From Hyphochytrium catenoides (lineage: Eukaryota; Sar; Hyphochytriomycetes; Hyphochytriales; Hyphochytriaceae), in the NCBI GenBank assembly GCA_900088475.1, contig FLMG01001070.1, forward strand, positions 90,276 to 154,275: DNA of 64,000 bases. Reading direction: 5' to 3'. This document shows positions 34,355-46,901 of the stretch, in pieces; within the stretch, counting starts at the first letter, position 1, and each line of letters starts with the position of its first letter. The position numbers were made by a program, and so were the translations under genes. The notes beneath the pieces are model-generated. The model worked only from the letters and a program-made list of their open reading frames with translations, was not told where the DNA came from and did no database searches.

Positions 34355-37300
34355 ATGGCATATGATGATGGGATGATGCCCTTCTTCAAGCTCTCCTCTA
34401 CGCTAAAATCATTCCTTCAGGAGCCAAAGCGTACCTCTGACATCTCAGACCTCCAAGCTCTCTTAAGGAAGCACTTACCAGACCTCCTTAATCCGCTGCA
34501 GTATGCTGGCCTTAATGCTGATGATAGAAAGAAGATTCAAAGTGGTAGAGTCACGTTAGGAAACCAGCAGGTGCCAATTCCCGAGAGCATACAAAAGGAA
34601 ATTCTGGCCATGGCGGACGAGTTGCAGGTAAGTCCTTGGAAACACACTCTCGCTGTCGAGGACGTCTAAAGCGTATCATTAACTCTGGTGTCTAGCTCAA
34701 CGAGATGGCATGTCTCCATATATGGGCCCATGTCAGCGAATCATCCGTCCGACGACACCTGGAGCAGGTGGCCTCTCGCCCCATAGGATCTCTGGGAGAC
34801 GACATTCCCGCAGCAGCGCGGGAGATGCATTACTTTGAGCGAATGTGCCTCCTGGGAACTATCTGTGAGCTCCTTAAAGCAAGAATGGATTTGGTTCTAG
34901 TCGAGGCAAAGCAAGAGATTATATCAAGCTTCGCCAATCAGCTCTTGATCGATGGGCTGCCGCTAAAACTGATGGAGGCTCTAAGAACAACCGTCTCCAA
35001 GTTTGGCTCTCAGGATAGAGTTACACCTTTTATCATCTCTTCAGGTGAGAATAGGAGGCGTTGTCGATATCGGCGAGGCTCAGCAAGCACACCTAGCAGA
35101 ACACACTATTTGCAACCTACTGTGAGGTAGTCTTTGCTAACGCCTTACAAACTTTGCTCAGGTCTCAAACTAGCCGAGTGTCTCTTCTTCCTATATTATA
35201 GTGTTCAGATTGAGGCGGAAGAGGTTAAAACTCTGGTTGGCCTTCTACAGCATGCCTCCTCCTTGGTCTCAAAAACTCAGAACCTAGCAGAGCTCTCCGG
35301 TAAGACCGCGGGATACCTAACCCTCCTCCTTATAGCGATTGTTAGTAGTTTTCCAATCAATAGTGTGCCCGTGAGACCTGTGTTTCCTAGCAGCTAGGCC
35401 GGCAGCTTCTTGGGAGTAAAGGCATCTATAAGGAGTGCCCTTGCTCTTCTCAGACTTGCGCTTCGCTCGAATGAAAGGGTTGACTCTTCTTTCCTGTCGG
35501 CCTCAGGACCTGAAGCAGGCTTTCAGACCTCCCTTACTAGTGCCCACCCTCCTGGGCGAGTAAGTCAGGGCACTGGTCGACACGATGTGGTGGAGTTGTC
35601 GCAAATCCTCTACGTGTTGCAGCTTAGTGTTCTCTGTTCCTTGGATCAGAACCACGGACTCATAGATAGGAGGACTAACCAAGTAAATCCTATGGGGCCT
35701 GGTAATTGGCTTTCGGAGGGGCCGGACAAGGTGAGCTGGAGTCCGTAACACTCTTTGAGACGCAAGATAGAGAGTCACACTAAAGTTGAAAGCATGTAAA
35801 TGGGGACACAGGGCTCAATGACACTGGTATTATTGTGTGAGCCAGTGCAAGGGTAGTGCTTTTCTGTTGTCTGCTGTGTGGTCAGGGCAAAAGGGCTCAT
35901 GGAGTTTCTTTTATGGGGATGCAGCTTAGGCCTCACATGTTACGTTTTACATGGCTCCGTTCTAGTCAATTGTTGACCAGCTTCACGAGCTCATCTTTAC
36001 AAGATCCTGGGAACACAAAGGATATCAGGGCATCACGTTGCTGGCCTGGAGCGTCTTTCTCCTCCGTTCCTCGCTCTCCTCTCCAGCTGTCGACCATAGC
36101 AGTAGACCCACGGCTCTGAATAATATTAAGGACGTATTAAAGGCTGTTCTTCAGAAGAGGACGTTCGGGTTTATAGCAGGGCCTTTCCTGAGCTCGAGGA
36201 AGGTAAACGACAGAGAACGCTTTTTGCAATGCTGGTCATTTTTGTGCATGAAACATTTTGTTTGGCTCTCTTCCCTCCTCTTTATCAAGCCTGTTGCTCG
36301 TACATCATGCTCACCATTGCCCGGGGAGTCTATTTTTCGGCCCCTTGATCACCTTAGATCCGTTGGTATCTGACTTTGGAATGGAACCACTTACTCGGTC
36401 AAAGGATTGATAGCTAAGACAGTCTTTCCTCTTCTCATAACTTGGCTGCAGCTGGAGGCTTTGCCGTTTTACGTTGGTGTGCTTGAAGATGTTGTTTTCA
36501 GCTACCTAGTAGATAACGCTGAGGATCTTCCTCCTCCGCGTGTTCAACTTCGTTTGGACGAGAGCGCCGCAAGAACCTTCCTTTCCAGTACTCCAAATTC
36601 CTCTTCCGTCTCTCCTTCTCAGGACTCCTTGGAGGACATAATACAAAGCATCATAGAGATCTGTGCCGCTAATCCTCGGACCGCAACGAAATTCTGGGAT
36701 CAGGAGTCCGATGACTTTACTACTCTACAGAGTTTCCTCAAGTTGGTCCTGCAGCAGGTGCAGCAGCAACATGAGCACGGTCTGCATATCGCCTACTATA
36801 AGCTGGTGGGTTTGCTAAAAGGGATACAACGCCGAGTGCACCAGAAAGATTGGCTTTCTTAACTTCAACAAAAGCCCCCTTGGCCCCTTTCGCTGCTGTC
36901 TACCTTCGCTCTTCTCGTACTTCGTCTTCAAGTGAATTGTCGGTTCCTTTTGTAGATAAGAGTTACTTGGTCATGTTTCCCCCTAAATTTTTGCTGACCT
37001 TGCTAACCTCCCGACTCCCTCTTCCCGTGTTCCCCGTCCTCTGCTTGCGTTACTTACAATCTTCAGTTGTGCACCTTAGCGGCAGGTCCAGGATGTGCAG
37101 ACCATGTCTTTTCCTTTGTCCGCAACTCTCCTTCACGTCACAGCTGGGACTATTTCTTCAATGTATTCAAACAGTATGAGATGCAGATGAGGCCCCCTGG
37201 ATCCTCCATCCCGAGCATATACGAGGCCACAGCCCCTGCAGGACCTAGTCCAAAGGAGATGAGCCCGCAAGAGGTGAGGGAGTGCTTAGGGACATTTGAC

Positions 37301-40300
37301 CCGGGTCCATGCGCTTCCCTTAGTTGTATAACTGAGGCGCAGAGACTAAGCAAAGGTCGCCCCGTATGGCACAAGCTGTGGGCGCTGCTCCTTCTTCTTG
37401 CCCGTCACCACTATCTTTACTCCTACCTCTACCTTTTACCAAGACTTTTAACGGTATTGTTCATCCTTCTCCCGTTGTCCTACATAAAATCCTGCCTTCT
37501 CTTCTACACATCAAGGTGCAAGCATTGGAGGCCATTTTCTGGTTAATCCAGGCCGTAGTCCGTGTGCCTTCCATTTCAACTGTCTTTACCAAGCATCGCA
37601 CCTGGGCAACCATCCCCACTTTGTTAGGGTTACTGCGGTGCCCAGTCCCTTCGGTGTTGAAAGGCGCTATCATGAGGACTCTGGCAGTGCTAGGCAGGTA
37701 AATAGCTATGAGATCGACAAATGAGCCTATAGGAGTTTATGCCTTGCTACCCTCTTATTTTTGATTTAATGTCATTCTATCGTGTTCAATCATCGTTTAT
37801 AACGTTTCTTTTATCTGTTACTCGCAAAGGGCTCCTGAAAATGCTCTCCAGATCTGGCAAGAGCTGGAGGGTATCCAGATCTTGCCCACCTACACTCCCG
37901 TCGTTGGGGAAAACAGCCAGCGCCAGCATCCTGTGAAGTTTGGGATTAGGTAGCGCAGCCAAGCTCTAGACCTCCACCAGCATCTCCGTCTCCTTTGCGC
38001 AATATTGGATGGTGGAATGCGATACTTTCTTCGTTCTCCTCTTGGTTCCCCGCCGCTTTTTCTGTGATCCCCCGCCGTGCTCCTATCCATTTGTAGCTGC
38101 GTGGTTTCCTACCTAAACATAGCGCTTTTAGGTACGAACTGGAGCAAATGGAGTCCTATGAGCGGACATATCCAGCTACACGAGGCTTTATTGCGCTGAT
38201 GAACGAGCTAGTTGAGGTCGGATGCCCATCGGCCCTGGGCACTGGCTATAGAGTACCTGGAGTGCACCCCTATCTCAGCTTCCTCAAAGACGAGGTGCTA
38301 GTGAAATTTGATGCCCGGGCGTACCGAGATCCTGCTGAGAAGTGGGAAGTCGCGACAGGAGTCCTGTCGGTCCTTCACAAGGTCTCCTTCATCCTACTCC
38401 CTACTACTGCCTACTGGCGCTCGCCTTTCTATTCTTTGTACGGGCTTCACATTTTGTATGGAAACGGTGTTGTCCTAGATACATGTCCAGCGAGTCCTCT
38501 GCTTGGGTCCCGATCCTTACCTAACTGCTTCCTTGTATGGTCTGTCTATGCCCGTACAGCCGCTAATAATGACTCTGTGAAGTTTCTCGTTTTGCTTTAC
38601 CGTGGAAACTCCTGAGCATTCTGATTACGGCTGACTCATTGCATTCTAATCTGGCACTTGCGATAGATTCTATCGAAATACACTGTCCCTTCGTCCACCG
38701 GCGACAAGGCGGATCTGAAAGACTTCACTGAAGAATGGGTTGAATTCCCAGGCGTGACTGGTGCGATGTTCAACTACCTCCCTCGGCTCCGAACCTCTAT
38801 ATTCTCTTAAAGACGATCTCACGCATTGACGGACCCCTGACCATCCTTAACGCAGGTCATCGCCCAGCCCCTAGAAGCGTTGGGTTTGAACTTCTTAGAC
38901 AGATGCTTATTGAAGGTACATTACGTTGGCATCTCTTTCTTATCTTTACATTCATGTACTGTTGCATGCGTATTGCTCTAAAGATTTAACTCCACAACCG
39001 CCTCCACTGTCCGTAGCTCGCTAAAGGTACTGCAGGAAGGATATGCTTCCATGGTTTTGATGGCAGCTGCAATGATTCTACCAGACTGTAGAGTCGCTCA
39101 CATCTGTTTGACCTGCCTTTCTAGGCCCACTTTTGAAGACTGTGTTGGATATCATATCACACGATGGAGGCGTGCATTCATTGGTGAAAGAGCTAGAATC
39201 TCCACTTTTCCCTAAAGGCGTCCTGGAAAGCGGCTGGTGGACAGGCAGATCCGCAGCGCCATTGGGTCAACGAAAGAATGAAGCTGTGAACAACCTTCGA
39301 CCTTCGATCCTTAGAAAAGGTGGGCTACGATGGTGTTTTGAAGTCAGTTCAATGTTCGGGGCTTGTATGCGGTCTTTGGCTGCAGCCCTATGCGTCTATC
39401 AATATCTCCTCGCTTGGCTGTTCATGATTGACTTGAGATGTAGAAGGTCCAAACTGGGTCTTATCTGCAGTCTTCGGGGGGTTTGCGACTACTCTTACTT
39501 TCTCGCTCTTCATCCCCTCCATCGGGCTGACCCGCTCTTCGTCTGTAATCTTGTCCGTCGTGTGCTGCCAAATTTACCAGCCGCCTATTGGCGAGAGCGC
39601 GCCGTATTCTTCTGTCTGCAGCTATTAGAGAGCACTTTGGAGCGAGAAGAGGCATTTATCTCCTTAGTGCGTCTGAACCTTCCCCAGCTGCAAGTGGAAC
39701 CCTTACATGGGCTGTTGATGAGAGCCAGAAAGTCACTGGTTGCCGCCCTCCTCTTCGTGCGGCACACCCCTACAGTCAGCGTCTCTCTTATTGCAGTGAG
39801 GCTCCTGTATCAGGTACTATAGGAGTTATTAGCGACAGGGAAGAAACGAGGTTCTGGGATCCAAGTGTCTTCATCCAATGCTGAGATAGAAGAATGGATA
39901 TTGCTTCTATGAGGAGACTGGGGCTTGAGGTTGCCGGATTAAAGTCATAGGCAACTATGGGTATAGAGATGAGGAAGGGCGACTGTGGGGGACGGCGTGG
40001 GGTTGGGACACGTGCAGCTTGAAACGGCAACTGAAAAGTTTAAAAGAGGATTCTTAAATTACACTGCGAAATTGACCTTACCCGTCTCAACTTCACGCAG
40101 TTAAGCTACCAAGTAGTGCCAAGGGATATAGTGGCAGCAATCAGGGACGAGGGTGCCGCAGACGACCTAGTGGATGGCTTTGTCCAGCAGCTTATGCGAG
40201 AGGATTGGGAGCTGCTGCAAGGGGACGATCCGGCTACTGAGCTGCGAGAAAGTCTTCTAGTAGACTATGAGAATCCCCGCCTGACGGCTGCTGTCAGCGC

Positions 40301-43300
40301 GGAAGACCAACAGCAGATTCGGACTATTATTGTGGACCTCCTGCTCGATAATTTGTCAGTTCCACGGCAGGATCTGGCCTTCCTCCTCCTGGGACTTTCT
40401 GACGCTATGGCTGGAGACGGACGGGCCGCGGCTGGGCTTGTTGACATTGTCTCCAAGGATGCTGCGACTAACTGTCTGACTGCTATTCTCATTCTGCTGA
40501 GCCTCCCTGGTAAGCTGCTGGCATTTATTGGTTTTGGGTTGGTTTTCTTTCGTCCGAATGGTTGCGAAGCGCTTGTTCTCCTCTCTCTGTTGGGCCAACT
40601 GCTGGATAGCTCTGATGTTCTTGGACTCTAGAACTATCGTCCATCCCGTCCTCAACTTATTCGGCTCCTGCCCTAATCTGATTGCCTGACCCTTTCCTTT
40701 TAGGCTTTGGACAAGGCCACCCAGAGTTGGCTGAGAAGTGCCACGAGCTAATCTATCGGCTCTGCGCCCATCCCACATCTGCCATTCCAACCTTGGAATG
40801 CTTGCGGCATCCCCAATACGACTTCTTCCTCTCTCAGTTGCAGCAGATGCTCTCTTATCCTACTTCGTACTATAGCGATGCGTCTCCAATTGTCTCCATA
40901 GCTCAGAAGAACATTAGGGCTTGGGTCCTTAAAGGTCTTGCCCTTGATCTCCATATGGCAGCCAAGGCGGATCCACCACAATGGAATAAGACGAGCCGTC
41001 TGCTCTCCTTTCTCTTCACAGCAAGAAAGGCGGGCAAAAGCTCAACTGAGCTGAGCAGAATGGTTATTTTAGAGCTCCTGGATGCTACCCAGCTAGAGTT
41101 CTCTGCTCCAGAACCTCTACCTTCTCCCCAAAGCGGGCGAGTGGCGGAGGAGTGCTCAAAAGTGGTAGATTTGGGTTCACAGAGCTTCGTTAGAATCGAC
41201 ATTCAGGCGTTCCACCAGGGGCTTCTGAAGCTTTGGCAATCGCAAGAACGAGCAAGCAGCATAATGTCCTCCTCTAGAAACTTTGGGGATAGCAGTGAAG
41301 GGTTGGAAAGGCCTCTAAAGTGGGCAATAGAGTGGAACACATATGTTGATTGTCTTGCAGCCGAGACTCACAGCGTCGAAGCATGGTGTCGTGTTGTGGA
41401 CGTGGCCCTCGTTGAATGCCTCCCAATCTTGGAAAGACAAATCTTGGCCCCCCAGACGGCGGATAGGATAGGAGGGCAGGAGGATCTACTGTTTACTCTT
41501 CTTGATGGCATTTTGCAGAAGCTATGCCTTCCACCAGGAATAGCGCCGGAGTTGGCGCAGTCGCTCTCTGGCTGTGTTCTAATGCTTATGGCGGCATTGA
41601 GAGAAAGACAGGGTGCCTTGGGGCATATTCCTTCCGCTCAGCAGTGTGCTTCTCTTCTATCGCGGTTAGTTGACAGCATCAAAAGGCAGACGAATGGCAA
41701 ACAGGGGCCGGGGCAGCAAGCGAGGGGTCTTCTTTACGCCTCCCTCCTACACTATCTGCGGTACACCGAGGCCTTCAAAGAGCGAGGGGACCCGGAGAGA
41801 GCTGGATTTGGAGACATGCCAGACGAGCTAATTAGCGTGAATCAGAGCATGTTGAGAGCATGCGGAAACGACTTTCTTCTAGCTCTAGCGGCGGACTCGA
41901 CAGGAGGCTCTGAAGTATGGCGGAGCGTCGTAATGTCAGTCTTCGACTCACTGATGCCGTATTGTGGGCCAGCCGCGCTGCAGATTCTTAGTACTAGGGG
42001 TCACATTCAGGTCATGCTGAACATCTTCAAACGCCTTTCAGAGATTGGAGAAGCTTCTGTGTCAACCCCGTCTGTGCGTCTGCTAGATGCTCTCTATGAA
42101 TCAACGCTCTCCCTTCTCAACCGTATCGCCCAGACAGCTGAAGGAGCGAGCCTGTTGGTTGAGTATGGGGCCATAGAAGCTGCCACAGGATGCAAACCAG
42201 TCCTTAGACGACCCCCATCGGTATCTGCAAGGGCTATGGCGACAGGCTATGGAGCCGCGGAATGGCAACCTGTCGACCGCTTTCACCGCCTCTGGGTCCC
42301 TCTTTCACAGCTAATTCTATCTCTTCTGACAGCCCTACCCAAGCACAAGCTACTTGCGGGACAGGTATTCACCTTCATCAACGTTCATCACAAAGCCTTT
42401 GGTGCTATATTGAAGGATCGGGAGGAAACCTTGCAGAGCTTACAGGAGCTTGCTATCGCCTCCGCTATCTTACATAGGATGGCGGCTTTTCCCATAGACT
42501 TCACGGAGAAGTTAGGTGAACTGAGTGGGAAATACACGACCGCCACGGCCCAGCTCTTATTGAAGTATGGACTGAACTCTCTCCCACCTTCATCGAACAG
42601 CATGGAGCTTTCGGATAGGAGGACGCCAGACACTTGGTGGACGAAGGTTGGAACAAAACCTGACCTCTATACTGCAGATTTCTCTTCCATGTCGTCCCCT
42701 TGCGGTCATTTCTGCCCTTAGTAGAAGACAGTTTTCTTTGTCCTTCGCCAGCCTGCCTGCCTGCTATGCCCTTTACATACTTTTCGACTTTGCTGGCCGC
42801 TCCTGACTTCTTTAACCCTTATCCCAACAACTATTAAGGTGTCCGCCTCCGTCTTTTAGGTGATCCCCCAAAAGGACGTTGAGAGACGGAGGGCAGAAAT
42901 CCAGGTGCCTTCCCTCATTGGAGGAGATGCGCCATGGAATCTTTTCGACATCGACAAGCTCTCTCTTTGTCTAGATGTTCTTGGCAATGCTGCTGCTTTC
43001 ACGAGGACGAAACTTCAGGCCTCTATAGCACTTGGAGCACCTGGGGATGTTATCTTTTCACCCCCAAAGAGTGCGACGGACGCTCGCAAGGTGAGTAGCT
43101 ACTGATGCCACACGTTGTCAATACCTCAGCCTCTTGCGCTTTCCATCTTTACCATTTACCGGCATACGGGTTAACAGCGGCCAGTCTTCTGCCTCCCAAT
43201 ATCTTGACTGTTGACCAGGCCCCGTTCTTGCCTAATCTTTGAGCTATCAACATCGTAGGTTCGCTGAACTCATGTCTGTGTAGGTTGTTATGGACACTAT

Positions 43301-43658
43301 GGGAGACTTTGAGCTTTCCTTCGCCAACGTGTGCATTGCACTAACCCGGTCCTCGGAGATGGTCCAGGCGATTGCGAGGACTAACTTAAAGGACCCTGCA
43401 GCTGCTGTCGCCCGAGACAGCTTTCTATCATCTGCCAGATTTGTCTCAGAGAACCTGTTGGCCGTATTAGTTGATCACGTTCGCATTTACCTGTCAAAAA
43501 CCTCCGCTATGTCGAGCACAGTCTCCGTGGAGGCACTAGGTGTCCTTTGTAGCATGATAGCTGAGCCTCTTAAGCCGTTGGACACTGATAACTCCTTTGT
43601 TCACTCTTTACTAAGAAAGATAAAGGAGTTGCTTCGGCCAGACAGCAACTTCCCCTAA
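34355..43658 (+). CDS. NUP205: large scaffold nucleoporin, Nup192/Nup205 type
   Basis: Inner-ring scaffold of the nuclear pore, an alpha-helical solenoid. ATG 34355 opens MAYDDGMMPFFKLSSTLKSF, followed by EPKRTSDISDLQALLRKH, then LNEMACLHIWAHVSESSV, HYFERMCLLGTICELLKAR and SSFANQLLIDGLPLKLMEAL, which match the N-terminal solenoid of Nup205. Coding continues in many exons: SLEDIIQSIIEICAANPRT (36635), SRHSWDYFFNVFKQYEMQMR (37136), ESYERTYPATRGFIALMNEL (38148), one exon of nearly 2 kb at about 40705-42670, then 42860-43090 and 43285-43658, ending TAA. The total fits the family's very long proteins (about 1,700-2,000 residues). Similarity to Nup188 cannot be excluded. Several joins between 37,400 and 40,100 are uncertain. 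Confidence 0.72.
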
Positions 43659-45125
43659 TATAGGACATACATTTATTAATCCGAATGCTCTACGCTTGTT
43701 CCTGGCCCTACTTTCACACTGGGTGTTGATCCATTGGATGGGTGGCAAGGAGCTCTTCTAGATTATCTGAGCCTCAGCTTGACGCTGGATTCAAAAAGTT
43801 TCACGGATGCTAAGAGAAGATACTCTGACCCTCTGTCGTGTCATTGGACCCTATCAATTCCATCATCCTCAAGTGCCTTGGGGACTCTTGGACAGTTGAC
43901 GGTGTAAAAAGGAACAAGGATGGAGATGGGCGGGAGCCACTTGCAAGGAATACCTCGTTCTGTTCTAACAAGGCTACCTCATCAGTGCGTTCACCCTAAA
44001 GGCCAGCTATTGCTTCAACGGGTTCAATATATGGTCAAGAAAGTGACCTGGGTTGGAGGCTCTTCAGCAAAGCAAATACACTTAAGTAGCATAAGGGCAC
44101 CAGCGTTCCCCCTTTTCTCCATGCAAGCAAGCGCCGTTCCAGAAGCCGAAAAGGGACGGCCAGGCGGCAAGAAAGAATCGCTAACTGCCTTATGAACAAG
44201 AACTTGACGTTGTTTATTAGTTTCGCAAGAGGTTTTTCAGTAAAACAGCTAGGATAGGGAAATGGCGTGTAGCAGCTATCAAGCTCCTCAAGGAGAAGCT
44301 TAGGGTGAATGTACGTACTATGGAGCCTCTATAACCCTCATCCGAGCTAAATAGTTCGATGTCAGCCACTGCAATCGCAGTTTCAGACTATGGAATGGCC
44401 ACCTTCATCCTCATCAGCATCTACTCTGAGTTCAATAATACTTGGACATCAGCCATCACCATCGCGGCTGCAAACTATGGAATGACCACCTTCATCATCG
44501 TCAACATCTACTCTGAGCTCAATAATACTTCGACATCAGCCGTCACCATCGCAGCTTCAGACTCTGGAATGACAATCTCTATCCTCATCAACATCTACTC
44601 TGAGCCCAATAATACTTTGACATCAGCCATCGCCATCGGAGGAGCTTCTTCATCTGTAGATCTGAAGATTTACAACTGTGCGTTGCTGATAGTGAGAGAG
44701 CCGTTACCGTATAGGAAGACAGGCAGGAAGCCAAAGCAAACCAGGATTGGTAACCGCTGTCATTATGTTCCTGCCTCCTGTGCCAGAGAATCTGCATGAT
44801 TCTGCAGAATATTGAGAATTACGCGTGTAAAGCCGCTTTTATTGAGGATCCGTCTGATATCATCCCCACCTCTCGTTGAGATCTTCCACGGTTCTTGGAG
44901 CTTTCCTTAGCAAATTCTGTGAGTGGGGTTTCTGTCATTTATTGCTAGGAACTGCTGTTAATGGTGGGGAGAGAGAGCGTGGGATGTTGATCTCTTCTCT
45001 TGCTTGAGCTCAAGCCTTCATTATCGCCACGGTCATAACGGAGGCACGAGGTTGAAAGTGGGGCTTGTGGAGTCTATTTGAAGGGGGAAGAGCGGAGATA
45101 GCTCTCAGGATTGTTTAAGGGAATC
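43659..45125. other. intergenic region with minisatellite
   Basis: About 1.5 kb between the nucleoporin stop and the first RRM gene. Contains the 87-bp repeat listed separately. Another frame (43920-44195, +) shows no family resemblance. Confidence 0.5.
44362..44639. repeat. 87-bp tandem repeat, three copies plus a partial fourth
   Basis: Units begin at 44362, 44449, 44536 and 44623 with TCAGCC. The unit is 87 bases, a multiple of three, so one frame stays open across the array (29-residue unit with NIYSE and NNT). Between the second and third units the differences fall about equally on all three codon positions, which does not suggest protein-level selection. Confidence 0.9.
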
Positions 45126-46031
45126 ATGTCAGAGAACGGGGGAGAAAGTGCTGTGGAGACTACCAGCTCTGGCAATAAAAGAGTTTTTGTTGGCAACCTG
45201 GCATGGAGTGTCAAATGGCAGGATTTGAAAGACCACATGCGCAGCGCAGGCAACGTCATCCACGCTGATGGTGAGTTTTCCCACGTGTTTCCGCAATTCC
45301 CACCTTACTGATGGGTCCCACCTTTGCAGTGCTCGAGGATGCTAATGGCCGCTCTAAGGGTTGCGGTCTTATCGAATATGGCACATCCGACGAAGCTCGG
45401 GCGGCTGTTGAGACCCTGAACAACACGGAACTTCATGGACGTACTGTTTTTGTTCGCGAGGTTAGTGCATGATATGGCTATCCCTCTGCTGCTTACTCTT
45501 GTCAGACCGCTGACCCAGATCTGCAGGACCGCGAGCCACAAAGCGGGAGCATTCAGAGCATCGCTAGAGGTGGAAGAGGTGGCCGTGGTGGCCGTGGTGG
45601 CGCTGGCCCTGGTGGACGTGGAGGCTGTGGAGGATATCGTGGTGCTCCGCGACAAAGGCCTCCTCGCCCTGAAGGACCCGGCGACGGCTCTCAAGTGTTC
45701 GTTGGCAACGTAAGTTTTCATATGATAGGTATATCTAGGTGGCATCCTAGAGCTAAGTGCATGCCTCTGACCTTCAGCTTCCATGGGAGACCACATCCNN
45801 NNNNNNNNNNNNNNNNNNNNNNNNNNNNNNNNNNNNNNNNNNNNNNNNGGGCTACGGCCTGGTCAAGCTTGCGTCCGCGGATGAAGCGCAAGCAGTTATC
45901 GGTAAGGAAGTATGACAAATTCGCTGTTTTCGGATTTATGTTCTTAGTTGGCCGTCTGCATTGCAACAGAAAAATTGAATGGCACTGAGGTCAACGGACG
46001 ATCCATTGAAGTTCGGGAAGACAGGAACTAA
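45126..46031 (+). CDS. two-RRM, RGG-type RNA-binding protein (interrupted by assembly gap)
   Basis: ATG 45126 starts [22 protein letters not shown]1 has RNP2 VFVGNLAW and RNP1 [10 protein letters not shown], split by an intron after NVIHAD. The exon after the next intron begins [10 protein letters not shown] and has a glycine/arginine linker ([13 protein letters not shown]) and an RPPRPEGPG segment. RRM2 begins QVFVGN and, after an intron, LPWETT, then is lost in 50 N (45799-45848), resuming [17 protein letters not shown] and, in the last exon, [23 protein letters not shown]. It is a soluble RNA-binding protein, probably nuclear or cytoplasmic, since no targeting leader is seen. The role may be in mRNA processing, but this is inference. 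It is a close paralogue of the next gene. Confidence 0.85.
45799..45848. other. assembly gap of 50 N
   Basis: Exactly 50 N inside the RRM2 coding region. The size is probably conventional. It removes part of RRM2, including its RNP1. Confidence 0.99.
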
Positions 46032-46901
46032 AGTGGAATAGTTCCCGTTCCTTACATCTTCTCACTTGGACCACCCGAGAAATGAAGCCCTATGCGCTAG
46101 CGTCTTATATGTCGCATGAAGAAGAAGATTGTAGCAGCTTTCTCCACAATTACTTTATGGGGAAAGAGATCGGCTGCTGTTAGGAGTTGTGTTCGTCCTT
46201 AGGAGGTCCCCTTGTGATGCATCTCCCTCTCTTGATACCCGACAACTGATCGGTCAGAATAAAGACGATATCCTATAGATCAATATTTCCACAGGATTTC
46301 TGGACTTCTGCCCCTTATAGCCCCTAAACTAGGGTCAGAAGATCTTAGAAATGGAACGCGAGAAGAAGTGTCCTTCTATTGATCCTACGCGCAGGTCGTT
46401 GGGTGTAACTTATAGCGTGGGTTATCATGGGAACGGATCTCCGGAGGGCAAGTAAGAATGCAGATAGCTAGTGCAGTCTTCCTCCTGCTTACTATCCACA
46501 GTATAAGGCCAATGTCTACAAGAAGTCTGTGCGTCAACAGCGTAAGCAATGGAAAGGCAAGGCAATGTGACAGACATCTTCAACTAGGGGTTAGTCGCCC
46601 TCTTGAAGGTTTCATTTGTTTCTGAGGCCTGCTTGATTTCTATAAGCCTTATTAATACCTATTGTTTTTTTCATAGGACCTTTTGCTGAATCTTTCATCT
46701 GAGAAAATTTCTCCCAGAGGATAAGAACCAACCATCGCCACTAGGCAAGGGACCAACAGACGAACGAGCTTCCTGACGTTCCCAGAAAGCTCAAAAATTA
46801 AAATCCGGACAGCTGGTTCAAGAAGCATTGTCAAACATTCTGAAAGACTCTGTCTCTCTTTGCTCACATAATATCTCTACAAAGCCTATAAGGGAAGCAG
46901 C
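46032..46901. other. spacer between the two RRM genes
   Basis: About 870 bases. No coding frame supported; the minus-strand frame at 46652-46867 lacks an ATG start and family resemblance. Confidence 0.45.

Noticed and set aside
44359-44799. The 146-codon repeat frame as a repeat protein gene
   Set aside because: Unit differences are spread over all codon positions, there is no family match, and non-repeat sequence follows directly.
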